This document shows, one piece after another, positions 9,367 through 16,344 of a stretch of DNA of 39,713 bases. The notes beneath the pieces were generated by a model, which did not search any database, had not been told where the DNA came from, and saw only the letters and a program-made list of their open reading frames with translations. The DNA is from an uncultured Gemmatimonadota bacterium (GTDB lineage Bacteria; Gemmatimonadota; Gemmatimonadetes; Gemmatimonadales; Gemmatimonadaceae), in NCBI GenBank assembly GCA_946478895.1, contig CAMLDY010000013.1, positions 1-39,713 on the forward strand. The letters are read 5' to 3'. Each line of letters starts with the position of its first letter. Position 1 is the stretch's first letter. The position numbers and the translations under genes were made by a program.

Positions 9367-9537
9367 GGCGGGGAGGCGGGAAGCGGGAGGCGGGAAGGGA
9401 GGCGGGAGGCGGGAGGTGAGATTGCGGTTTGCGGATTGCGGTTATGGCGTTCTATACAAGAAAGACGCCGACCCAAATTGAGTCGGCGTCATCGTGGACA
9501 GCTTAGGGCGTCCCGCCTCCCGCCTCCCGCCTCCCCC
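9367..9537. repeat. G-rich tandem repeat and its inverted copy around a terminator
   Basis: The plus strand at 9370-9417 is an irregular array of GGGAGGC/GGGAAGC units. The 20-nt block 9397-9416 recurs as an exact reverse complement at 9516-9535. The pair flanks the sigma-factor terminator. The right copy abuts the sigma-gene stop and the left copy fills the leader of the lipid-kinase gene. Repeated GGG runs on one strand make G-quadruplex formation possible. Confidence 0.75.
9464..9490 (-). terminator. intrinsic terminator after the sigma-factor gene
   Basis: An 11-bp stem (GACGCCGACCC at 9464-9474 with GAGTCGGCGTC at 9480-9490, one G-T wobble) has a 5-nt loop. Read on the minus strand it is followed by TTTCTTG, a short U-rich tract, 47 bp past the sigma-factor stop. 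Confidence 0.75.
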
Positions 9538-10424
9538 TAACTCCAGAACCCAGCCAGCGCCGAGCCATCCGGCGATTCGCGGAGCTTCTCGAAGGCGCGC
9601 TCGCGGATCTGGCGGATGCGCTCGCGGGTGACGCCCATCAGGGCGCCGATCTTCTCGAGGGTCATCGCGTCGGAGCCCTGCTCGAGACCGTAGTACAGAT
9701 GAAGAATCTTCCGTTCGCGGGGCGTCAGGTACTTCCGGAATACCCGGTCGATGAACTCGCGCATCAAATGGAAGTCGGTGACGTCTTCGATCTCGCCCCC
9801 ATCGACGCCGGCGAAGCGCTCGCCAAGGGTGCAGGCTTCGCGGTCGGAGCGGTCGATCGGGGCATCGAGGGAGATTTCCGTCGCCGACATCTGCTTGGCG
9901 GAGCGGACTGCGTCGGGAGTTTCTTCGAGGAGTCGGCCGATCTCGTTGTCGGTCGGGTCGCGCTTGAGGACCTGGGAGAGAACTGTCTGTGCGCGGGCCA
10001 GCTTGATCAGCTGCGAATTCTGGTTGAGCGGGATTCGAACGCTTCGGGTCTGTTCTGCCAGCGCCTTGAGAACCGCCTGGCGCACCCACCACACCGCATA
10101 AGAAATGAACTTGACGCCCTGATCCGGATCGAACTTTCGCACCGCTTTGAGGAGTCCTTCGTTTCCGATCGCCACGAGCTCACCGAGGTCGAGTCCGTGC
10201 CCCTGATACTTCTTTACGTAGGAGATTACGAATCGGAGGTTTGCGGTTACGAGTCGTTCAGCCGCTTTCTCGTCTCCGGCCTGGGCACGCCGGGCGAGTC
10301 GACGCTCTTCTTCGGCGTCGGTAATGAGGGGAAGCTTTTGAATGTCCTGGAGGTACTGGTCGAACGCGGTGGAAGGGGAAGAACGGAAGAAGCCTTTCGA
10401 TCTACTCTCGCCCGTTGTCTGCAT
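9537..10424 (-). CDS. RpoD/SigA-family RNA polymerase sigma factor
   Basis: A 295-residue sigma-70 protein from an ATG at 10424. Region 1.2 (FDQYLQDIQKLPLIT) is near 20-35. Region 2 is nearly canonical at about 80-140 (NLRFVISYVKKYQG, GNEGLLKAVRKFDP, FISYAVWWVRQAV). Region 3 follows, and region 4 at 235-285 has LTPRERKILHLYYGL and the helix-turn-helix GVTRERIRQIRERAFEKLR. Region 1.1 and the non-conserved insert of a full-length primary sigma are absent. It should recognise promoters close to the housekeeping TTGACA/TATAAT type. It could be the primary sigma of a lineage with a short form or a group-2 stress or stationary-phase paralogue; the window alone cannot decide. Confidence 0.92.
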   Translation of the reverse strand: MQTTGESRSKGFFRSSPSTAFDQYLQDIQKLPLITDAEEERRLARRAQAGDEKAAERLVTANLRFVISYVKKYQGHGLDLGELVAIGNEGLLKAVRKFDPDQGVKFISYAVWWVRQAVLKALAEQTRSVRIPLNQNSQLIKLARAQTVLSQVLKRDPTDNEIGRLLEETPDAVRSAKQMSATEISLDAPIDRSDREACTLGERFAGVDGGEIEDVTDFHLMREFIDRVFRKYLTPRERKILHLYYGLEQGSDAMTLEKIGALMGVTRERIRQIRERAFEKLRESPDGSALAGFWS

Positions 10425-10533
10425 AAGCCCCTTGGCAGAGACATTATCGACCGGCGTGTCTGGGTGACGCGCCCGGTCCCCAATTGGACGCGCACGTTAA
10501 CTACGCGTGTGCTCAGCCGTCAACAGCCAATGT

Positions 10534-10722
10534 TTATGCCACAGGCGGGCTTGGGGGATCTTTGGGCTTCGTTCGGGTAGTGGCCATCAAGATGGCAATT
10601 CCGATCAGAATGATGCAACCAACGATGACCCATGTCTGTGATACGCCCAGCAAAATCGCGGCGATCGCCAGACCGATGATGAGGACTATGAATCCGATCA
10701 GGTAGGTACTGAACGAGGACAT
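10534..10722 (-). CDS. small two-helix membrane protein
   Basis: A 62-residue protein from ATG 10722; a TTG 39 bp upstream is a less likely start. Two hydrophobic segments, about 5-25 and 29-46, are separated by a short SQTW turn, giving a hairpin topology. The tail TRTKPKDPPSPPVA is basic then proline-rich and is probably cytoplasmic. I recognise no family. It lies between palindromic repeat A and the sigma-factor gene in the same orientation, about 110 bp from the sigma start, and may be expressed with it. The coding call rests on the continuous hydrophobic pattern and position. Confidence 0.6.
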   Translation of the reverse strand: MSSFSTYLIGFIVLIIGLAIAAILLGVSQTWVIVGCIILIGIAILMATTRTKPKDPPSPPVA

Positions 10723-10796
10723 GGTTGGCTCGGGGTTGGGTTTTGACCGGGCAGCGAGCAAGTGTAATGCCGAGTTCCGGAGAGTAAAAACAAACT

Positions 10797-10949
10797 GAAG
10801 ACTACCGGCAAGCGGCCGTGGGCGTGCCTGCGGGAGGCTCGGGGCTACTGCCGGCGCATTCCGGGTGCATTGAACGCAAATCGTGCACGAAAATGTTTGA
10901 GCCCGCGGCCGCTTGCCGTGTGGCCCACGGCCTCAGGCCGGTAGTCTTC
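10797..10949. repeat. palindromic repeat A with GAAGACTACCGGC ends
   Basis: The 13-bp sequence GAAGACTACCGGC (10797-10809) recurs as an exact inverted copy at 10937-10949. Inside, GGCCGTGGGC is repeated on both arms, and GGCAAGCGGCCG (10807-10818) pairs with 10907-10918, so most of the 153 bp can fold on itself. The same terminal motif bounds repeat B, showing a dispersed family. The element occupies the gap between the 3D-domain gene and the small membrane protein gene. Confidence 0.85.
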
Positions 10950-10966
10950 TTTTGCGGTTTTGCGAA

Positions 10967-11767
10967 CTACCGTTTGGCCAATCCGTCCCATCTCGTGGGC
11001 ACCAGCGAATCATTGGGCACCGTCTCGACCGCTCTCGCAACCAGAGTTGCGCTCCCCCAGTGCCGGCCGAACCGCGCTGCCTCGCGGCAGTCGGGATTCC
11101 AGATGTCCAGCGTCGCGCCTAGCACGTTGCCGCCGGTGTCATCCACCAGGTAGCGGCCAAGATAGTCCTTGCCGAGGAAGACATCGACGTAGCGGGCGAG
11201 GGGGAAGATCCGCGGATCGGCGGCGACGATGCCGTGGCGGGTTTGACGGCCGCGGCGGGTTTCGCCCTGCACGCAGTACTGGGTGAGCGAAACGGGGATC
11301 GTCACGCCGTCCTCGGCGCGGGCGAACTTGGAGGGAATGAGCGGGATGATACCGCGCTTCATCTTGATCGCTTCGTGAGCGGTCGCTCGGACAATCTTGC
11401 TCCGCACGACTTTGGAGCCTTCCGAAACCTTCTTCAGGGACGACCGGGCTGCTTTCGGGGCGCGGGCGGCGACGGTGGAAACGGTGCGAGCAATCTCCGA
11501 CGCCGACGCTCCCAGCATTCCTGCCGACTCGTGGACGCTCTCAATGTCGGCGAGGGTCTCGGGCTCGAGCTGGGCGACCACCGGCTCGTAAACCTCTTCG
11601 GTTGGCTTGACTGGAGCGAAGGAGGGCAGCGCGATCGCGCCGGTGCCGATCAGGGCGAGGGCGAGGGTGACCGCTATCACGGTCCGAATGACCTCAGCGC
11701 GCGGCCGATTCTTGGTCGCGACGGTCTCCACGGCCGGGGTTTGGCGAGAGATTCTGCGTGTTTTCAT
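10967..11767 (-). CDS. membrane-anchored 3D-domain protein
   Basis: A 266-residue protein whose ATG (11767) overlaps the aroB TGA as ATGA, so translation is coupled. An N-terminal basic stretch and one hydrophobic helix (about 27-48) suggest an inner-membrane anchor with the rest in the periplasm. Residues 60-150 are Ala/Ser/Lys-rich and probably extended. The C-terminal 155-250 region matches a 3D domain, the double-psi barrel also found in MltA lytic transglycosylases and in some cell-wall-active proteins: GIVAADPRIFPLARYVDV, YLVDDTGG and LDIWNPDCREAARFG, with the three Asp-containing blocks that name the domain. A peptidoglycan-directed role is likely; enzymatic activity is unproven. Repeat A follows just past its stop codon. 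Confidence 0.78.
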   Translation of the reverse strand: MKTRRISRQTPAVETVATKNRPRAEVIRTVIAVTLALALIGTGAIALPSFAPVKPTEEVYEPVVAQLEPETLADIESVHESAGMLGASASEIARTVSTVAARAPKAARSSLKKVSEGSKVVRSKIVRATAHEAIKMKRGIIPLIPSKFARAEDGVTIPVSLTQYCVQGETRRGRQTRHGIVAADPRIFPLARYVDVFLGKDYLGRYLVDDTGGNVLGATLDIWNPDCREAARFGRHWGSATLVARAVETVPNDSLVPTRWDGLAKR

Positions 11768-12882
11768 GCAAGCACCTCCCGTAGTTGGTCGTCACTGACC
11801 GAAACCGTCCATCCCGTCTCTTCCCCTGCCATCGCTCCAACTCGAAGCGGCAAGGCAAATCGCAGCTTGCCCGACAACCCCTTCTTATCCGACCTCATCG
11901 CTGCGATGAGATCGTCCGGACTGAAGCGCTCCGGAAGCTCGGTCGGGAGGTCGGCGGCCCGCAGCACCTTGGCAATCGTGGCTGCCGTCCCTGCCTCGGC
12001 GACGCCGATCTTTTCGGCGAGCCGCCCCTCGAGCGCCATCCCGATTGCGACCGCTTCCCCATGCAAGAGGGAGTAGCCGCTGACCAGCTCGACGGCGTGG
12101 CCTATCGTATGGCCAAAATTCAGGGTTTTTCTAAGGCCATCCTCCCGTTCATCACGTGAGACGATTCCGGCCTTGATCTCCACGCTACGGACGATGAGCG
12201 CGAGCATCGTGTCACTCGCCTGACCGCCGGTCGACAGCACCTCGAAAAGCGCATTGGCGACCTGACGAAGATAAGGCTCGTCAGCGATTACGCCATGCTT
12301 GACAATCTCTGCAATTCCCGCACGAATTTCCCTAAGTGGAAGTGTACCAAGGGTTTGCGGGTCGTTTACGACAGCGGCCGGCGGGTGGAAAATTCCCACC
12401 AGATTCTTTCCCGCGTAGGTGTCGACGGCGGTTTTCCCGCCGATCGAGGCATCGACCATCGCAACCAGGGTGGTCGGAATCTGGACCACCGGAATCCCAC
12501 GCATATAGGTAGCGGCGACGAACCCCGCGAGGTCGCCGATCATGCCGCCGCCGAGGGCAATCACAGCGGAGTCGCGGCCTAGCCCGCGGGCCAGCATCTG
12601 GTCGGTCAGCCGCGCCCAGGTGTCGCGGGTTTTGCTCGACTCGCCGGCGGGCACGATCAGGATATCGGAGGCGACAGTTTTCAGCTGCGCCGCGACGCGG
12701 TCCGCGTACAGGGGCCGGACGTTGGAGTCGGTGATGATAGCGTAGCGATGGGCAGGGGCGGCAGAGGCGACGATTTCACCGACCTTCGCCAGAGTGCCCG
12801 AGCCGATGTGGATGGTGGTGCGCCCGAGCTGGATCTCGCGGGTGGACCCCTGCTTTTTTAACCCGCCGCGGCCGCTTACCAG
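11764..12882 (-). CDS. aroB: 3-dehydroquinate synthase (start codon problematic)
   Basis: AroB converts DAHP to 3-dehydroquinate in the shikimate pathway, using NAD and a divalent metal. The sequence shows ALGGGMIGDLAGFVAA, PTTLVAMVDASIGGKTAVD, KNLVGIFHPPAAV, AEIVKHGVIAD and LNFGHTIGHAVE with HGEAVAIGM, the complete catalytic core. The conserved N-terminus (IQLGRTTIHIGSG then AIITDSNV) is encoded from about 12834 down to 12720, upstream of the first in-frame GTG at 12654. No ATG, GTG or TTG precedes it in frame before a TGA at 12891-12889. Only CTG at 12882 is near-cognate, and I use it as the outer limit. Losing one base from the A6 run at 12859-12854 would join a GTG at 12892. The stop overlaps the 3D-domain gene. 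Confidence 0.85.
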   Translation of the reverse strand: MVSGRGGLKKQGSTREIQLGRTTIHIGSGTLAKVGEIVASAAPAHRYAIITDSNVRPLYADRVAAQLKTVASDILIVPAGESSKTRDTWARLTDQMLARGLGRDSAVIALGGGMIGDLAGFVAATYMRGIPVVQIPTTLVAMVDASIGGKTAVDTYAGKNLVGIFHPPAAVVNDPQTLGTLPLREIRAGIAEIVKHGVIADEPYLRQVANALFEVLSTGGQASDTMLALIVRSVEIKAGIVSRDEREDGLRKTLNFGHTIGHAVELVSGYSLLHGEAVAIGMALEGRLAEKIGVAEAGTAATIAKVLRAADLPTELPERFSPDDLIAAMRSDKKGLSGKLRFALPLRVGAMAGEETGWTVSVSDDQLREVLA

Positions 12883-13421
12883 GTGACCTCACCTGCGCCG
12901 GTCAGGACGTTCGCCAGGCGGGCAAGGGTGAAGAGCAGATCGGAGAGGCGATTGAGGTAGATCACGACCAGCTCGGGGATCTCGACGTCGTGGTGCAGGC
13001 GCACGACCCGGCGTTCCGCGCGGCGGCAGACGGTGCGCGCGACGTGGAGGGTTGCGCCTTTGCGACTGCCGCCGGGGATGATGAACGCCTTGAGCGGCTC
13101 GAGCTCGCGGTCGCATTCATCGATGGCGTGCTCGAGGGCTTCGATCCTGCGCGAGTCGATGTTCGCCTTCGCCAGATGCCGGTGCATTTTGTCGAGATCC
13201 GGCGTTGCGAGCAGGGCCCCGATGCTGAACAGGTCGCGCTGGATCGGGACCAGAACTTCGTCGATGCGGGGCAGGGGCTCGACCGCCCTCACCATTCCGA
13301 GCAGGGCGTTGAGCTCGTCGACGTCGCCGTAAGCTTCGACCCGCGGATCATCTTTGGGAACGCGGCCGCCGCCGAACAGGCCAGTGTCGCCGGCATCGCC
13401 GGTCTTGGTGTAGATCTTCAT
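12876..13421 (-). CDS. pduO: PduO-type cob(I)alamin adenosyltransferase
   Basis: A 181-residue protein from ATG 13421. The PduO hallmark N-terminus KIYTKTGDAGDTGLFGG is present, followed by RVEAYGDVDELNALLG, and the C-terminal helix RTVCRRAERRVV and LNRLSDLLFTLAR. The enzyme transfers the adenosyl group of ATP to cob(I)alamin to make coenzyme B12, and is cytoplasmic. The frame is open for 31 further codons upstream, but these are Pro/Ala-rich and read into palindromic repeat B, so ATG 13421 is preferred. The stop lies next to the unclear aroB start, and the two genes are probably co-transcribed. No riboswitch-like structure is apparent; the upstream gap is filled by repeat B. Confidence 0.92.
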   Translation of the reverse strand: MKIYTKTGDAGDTGLFGGGRVPKDDPRVEAYGDVDELNALLGMVRAVEPLPRIDEVLVPIQRDLFSIGALLATPDLDKMHRHLAKANIDSRRIEALEHAIDECDRELEPLKAFIIPGGSRKGATLHVARTVCRRAERRVVRLHHDVEIPELVVIYLNRLSDLLFTLARLANVLTGAGEVTW

Positions 13422-13462
13422 GGTCGGAAATCTACGTTGATCTGGAAAGTTCAACTGCAAAA

Positions 13463-13745
13463 GAAGACTACCGGCGGGCGGCGGCGGGCTGGCGGCTCGA
13501 GGCCAGGGGCTCATCTCCGAAATATCAAGGAAGACTACCAGCTAATAGCGATGGGCGAAGCAGCGGGCGGCTCCGAGCTTTTTTTGGAAACCGCACTCGG
13601 AGCCAAGCCACGCTGTTCATCCAACCCATGCTCGGTGCCGCCAGCGGCTCCGCCCGCAGCTCCTAGCTGGTAGTCTTCCTTAGTATTTAGGAAACGAGCC
13701 CCGAGCCCGAGCCGGCCCGCCCACGGCCGCCCGCCGGTATTCTTC
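13463..13745. repeat. nested palindromic repeat B
   Basis: This fills most of the 361-bp gap between pduO and the CPXCG gene. The outer ends are GAAGACTACCGGC (13463-13475) and its inverted copy with one mismatch (13733-13745). An inner perfect 18-bp pair, AAGGAAGACTACCAGCTA, lies at 13527-13544 and inverted at 13664-13681. A third hairpin, GGCTCCGAG, lies at 13569-13577 with 13596-13604. The arms between outer and inner pairs are also complementary with mismatches. The whole looks like one palindromic element inserted within another of the same family as repeat A. I see no gene in it. Confidence 0.85.
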
Positions 13746-13782
13746 AGTTGTCGTTCCCAGCCAATAACACCATCCTAACGAG

Positions 13783-14031
13783 ATGCGCATCCCCAACGAT
13801 AAAGACATTCTCGACGAAGAATTCCCCCTCGGCGACGGAACGGCGGAAACCGCGGCGACGGTCTATTGCCCGTACTGCAACGAGACAGTCGAGATCGCGA
13901 TCGATCCGGGCGGCGGCGCCGAGCAGGAGTACGTCGAGGACTGCGAGGTGTGTTGTCAGCCGTGGACGGTCACGGTTCGCTACCGCGGCGATGGGACCGC
14001 GGCTGTCGCTGTCGCCCCGCTCGATGAATAG
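13783..14031 (+). CDS. CPXCG-motif cysteine-rich protein
   Basis: An 82-residue protein from ATG 13783. It has CPYCNE (residues 29-34) and EDCEVCCQPW (52-61), the pattern of the small Cys-rich CPXCG family: a CPxCG-like knuckle, a YxEDC block and a CC pair, presumably a zinc site. The N-terminus is acidic (DKDILDEEFPLGDG). The family is widespread and its function is unknown. It stands alone on the plus strand, convergent with the GNAT gene 24 bp away. Its promoter should lie near the end of repeat B, but I cannot point to convincing boxes. Confidence 0.82.
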   Translation: MRIPNDKDILDEEFPLGDGTAETAATVYCPYCNETVEIAIDPGGGAEQEYVEDCEVCCQPWTVTVRYRGDGTAAVAVAPLDE

Positions 14032-14055
14032 TTGGAAGGGTTCGGCCAGGGACGG

Positions 14056-14631
14056 TCAGCGGGCGGACCGGGACTCGCGCCACTCCGGCTCGAGAATCGA
14101 GTAAAGCACGATGCTTTCGTGACGACCCCATTTGATGACGGCGTCGCGCTCGATTCCTTCCTGCCGCATCCCCAGTTTCTGCATCACCCTGCCTGAAGCT
14201 GGATTTCGGACGAGGTGGTGGGCCTGAATGCGGTGGAGGCCCAGCGTCCGGAAACCAAAATCCAGAATCGCTTCACTCGCTTCTGTCGCGTACCCGCGAC
14301 CCCACTTAGCCTTGGCGATCCAGTACCCGAGCTCGGCGCGCGCGAACTCGCGTTTGATGGTGAGGCCTACCGCGCCGACGAGCCTCGCCGTTTCGTTGCT
14401 GACAATTGCGAACGTGACGCCCGTGCCATCGATCCACGCCGGGCCATGCAACGCGATCCACTGCGCGGCGCCGCCGTGCGGATACGGGTGCGGAATATTG
14501 AGTGTCGTATCGGCGATCTCGCGCGCGCCCGCCAGTCGCTCCACATCGAACGCGTCGTCGGCGATGAACGGGCGAAGCGTTAGTCGGGGCGTTGCGAGGG
14601 TCGGTTGTTCGCGAGATCGGGGTTCCGTCAT
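14056..14631 (-). CDS. GNAT-family N-acetyltransferase (RimJ/RimL-like)
   Basis: A 191-residue protein from ATG 14631. The N-terminus LATPRLTLRPFIADDAFDV is the common opening of the Acetyltransf_3 group. AELGYWIAKAKWGRGYATEASEAIL (about 116-140) contains the acetyl-CoA-binding motif A, here WGRGYATEA in place of the Q/RxxGxG/A form. LGLHRIQAHHLVRNPASGRVMQKLGMRQEG is the usual C-terminal block. Relatives acetylate protein N-termini, ribosomal proteins, antibiotics or metabolites; the substrate is not predictable. Cytoplasmic. Its start is only 21 bp from the divergent ferredoxin reductase start. Confidence 0.88.
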   Translation of the reverse strand: MTEPRSREQPTLATPRLTLRPFIADDAFDVERLAGAREIADTTLNIPHPYPHGGAAQWIALHGPAWIDGTGVTFAIVSNETARLVGAVGLTIKREFARAELGYWIAKAKWGRGYATEASEAILDFGFRTLGLHRIQAHHLVRNPASGRVMQKLGMRQEGIERDAVIKWGRHESIVLYSILEPEWRESRSAR

Positions 14632-14652
14632 GGGATATATTTCGCTCTACGA

Positions 14653-15669
14653 ATGACTCATGAGATAACTGACATAACGATCATTGGCGGCGGCCCGACC
14701 GGGCTGTTCGCCTCTTTTTATGCCGGCATGCGCGGGGCGACCGCACAGATCGTCGACGCGCTGCCCCAGCTCGGCGGACAGCTGACCGCGCTGTACCCGG
14801 AGAAATACATCTTCGACGTCGGCGGCTACTCGAAGATCCTGGCCAAGGACCTCGTCAACGCGCTGGTCGAGCAGGCGTCGCAGTTCCAGTTCAAGTCGCA
14901 CCTCAATCAGAACGTAACGGCGCTCGAGCGCAACGACGATCACTTCGTGCTCGTCACCGAGACCGATCGCTTTCCCACCCGCGCGATCGTGATTGCCGCG
15001 GGGATCGGCGCGTTCTCGCCGCGACGGCTTCCTCAGGCGTGCGCGGAGCCGTGGTACGGGAAGGGGATCTTCGATCGGGTCTCGAACCCCGACGAATTTC
15101 GCGGCCAGAGCATCGTCATCATCGGCGGCGGCGACTCGGCGTTCGACTGGGCGCAGCAGCTGCGGGACCGCGCTCGCGCCGTGACCCTCGTCCATCGGAG
15201 CGACAGGTACAGGGCGCACAGTGCCACCGTCGCCGACGTCGTTGCGGCGGCGGGCGCGGGCCGGACGACGCTGCTGCCGTTCCACGAGCTGCACGATGTG
15301 TTATCGCGCGACGACAAGCTCACCGGTGTCACGGTGCGCGACGTCAAGTCAAAAACCACCCGCGACATCGACGCCGACGTGGTGCTGCCGATGCTCGGCT
15401 TCATCAGCGACATCGGCGCGCTGGCGGAATGGGGGCTCAACTGCGAGAAGGAAGAGATCGTCGTCAACAGCTTGATGGAAACGGGCCGCGCGGGGGTCTA
15501 CGCTGCGGGTGACATCACGACTTATCCCGGCAAGCTCAAGCTGATCGCGACGGGGTTCGGCGAGGCGGCGACCGCGGTCAACCAGGCCGTCCACTGGATC
15601 TACCCCGACAAGAAAGTGAATCCGGGGCATAGCTCCAACATGGCCATCTTCGGCCAGAAGGACGACTAG
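14653..15669 (+). CDS. ferredoxin/flavodoxin-NADP reductase, thioredoxin-reductase-like type
   Basis: A 338-residue protein from ATG 14653 (MTHEITDITIIGGG). The N-terminal FAD site is DITIIGGGPTGLFASFYAGMRG, and the central NADP site is SIVIIGGGDSAFDWAQQL followed by VHRSDRYRAHSA. The C-terminal FAD-contact GVYAAGDITTYPGKLKLIATGFGEAA is typical. The CxxC redox pair of true thioredoxin reductase is absent, which together with PYPEK-like LTALYPEKYIFDVGG marks the YumC-type FNR. It shuttles electrons between NADPH and ferredoxin or flavodoxin in the cytoplasm. Its stop codon overlaps that of the opposing lspA within a shared CTAG. Confidence 0.92.
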   Translation: MTHEITDITIIGGGPTGLFASFYAGMRGATAQIVDALPQLGGQLTALYPEKYIFDVGGYSKILAKDLVNALVEQASQFQFKSHLNQNVTALERNDDHFVLVTETDRFPTRAIVIAAGIGAFSPRRLPQACAEPWYGKGIFDRVSNPDEFRGQSIVIIGGGDSAFDWAQQLRDRARAVTLVHRSDRYRAHSATVADVVAAAGAGRTTLLPFHELHDVLSRDDKLTGVTVRDVKSKTTRDIDADVVLPMLGFISDIGALAEWGLNCEKEEIVVNSLMETGRAGVYAAGDITTYPGKLKLIATGFGEAATAVNQAVHWIYPDKKVNPGHSSNMAIFGQKDD

Positions 15670-16202
15670 TTCGGCTCGTCGAAGGCGCGGCTCGGCGCGC
15701 CCGCCAGTGCGTGGGCGCGGCGCTCTTCCTTCGCGGCGCGCACGCAAAGAATCCAGGTCAGCATCGCGGTGCCGCTGGTCACCGCGAGGTCGGCGAGATT
15801 GAAGGTCCAGAACCGATGGGTCCCGATCCCGATGTCGATGAAATCGACGACGCCGCGCGCGGAGCGAAGTCGATCGAGGAGATTTCCGACGGCGCCGCCG
15901 CAGATGAGCGCGATCGAGGCGATCTGGAGCCGGTCCTCGCGCGGGGTCTGTCGCAGCATGTAGGCAAGCACGAACAAGGTGCCGAAGGACAGCAGCACGA
16001 ACCACCAGCGGGATGAGGGGCCCAGCGAGAAGCTCATCGCTCCTTCGGGATTGAAGGCGAGAGTGAAGCGCAGGAAATCGCCGATGATGTCGTGGGGGAC
16101 GTACGGTGGAGTCAGCTGCGCTACTGCGAAGCGCTTCGTCGTGACGTCGAGAAGGACCGTTACGAGAAAGATCGTCCAGAATCGATTGGCTCTTTGCGGC
16201 AT
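15666..16202 (-). CDS. lspA: lipoprotein signal peptidase (signal peptidase II)
   Basis: A 178-residue inner-membrane aspartyl protease with four hydrophobic segments (about 8-26, 66-84, 95-110 and 133-152). The two catalytic aspartates are in GVVDFIDIG (Asp 120) and FNLADLAV (Asp 138). GNLLDRL precedes them and FNPEGAMS (50-57) matches the conserved N-terminal loop. It cleaves prolipoproteins before the lipidated Cys. At least four predicted lipoproteins lie in this window: 3282, 25226, 38876 and 39322. ATG at 16202. The C-terminal tail is charged and cytoplasmic. Divergent from mpl with a 142-bp gap; I found no convincing promoter boxes in that gap. Confidence 0.93.
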   Translation of the reverse strand: MPQRANRFWTIFLVTVLLDVTTKRFAVAQLTPPYVPHDIIGDFLRFTLAFNPEGAMSFSLGPSSRWWFVLLSFGTLFVLAYMLRQTPREDRLQIASIALICGGAVGNLLDRLRSARGVVDFIDIGIGTHRFWTFNLADLAVTSGTAMLTWILCVRAAKEERRAHALAGAPSRAFDEPN

Positions 16203-16344
16203 GAATCTAGTTGGGGTGTTTCAGCCCTACGGCTGGGAGCAGCACTGCGTTTCGACACCGCGGCGCGATCGGGCGGCCGGCGGGCATATCATAAGAGCAA
16301 TGTAGATTCCAGTACACCGAAGGCATGTCGACAGACGAGGAAGA

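Noticed and set aside
13422..13514. N-terminal extension of pduO
   Set aside because: Open in frame, but Pro/Ala-rich and inside palindromic repeat B; the PduO signature begins right at ATG 13421.
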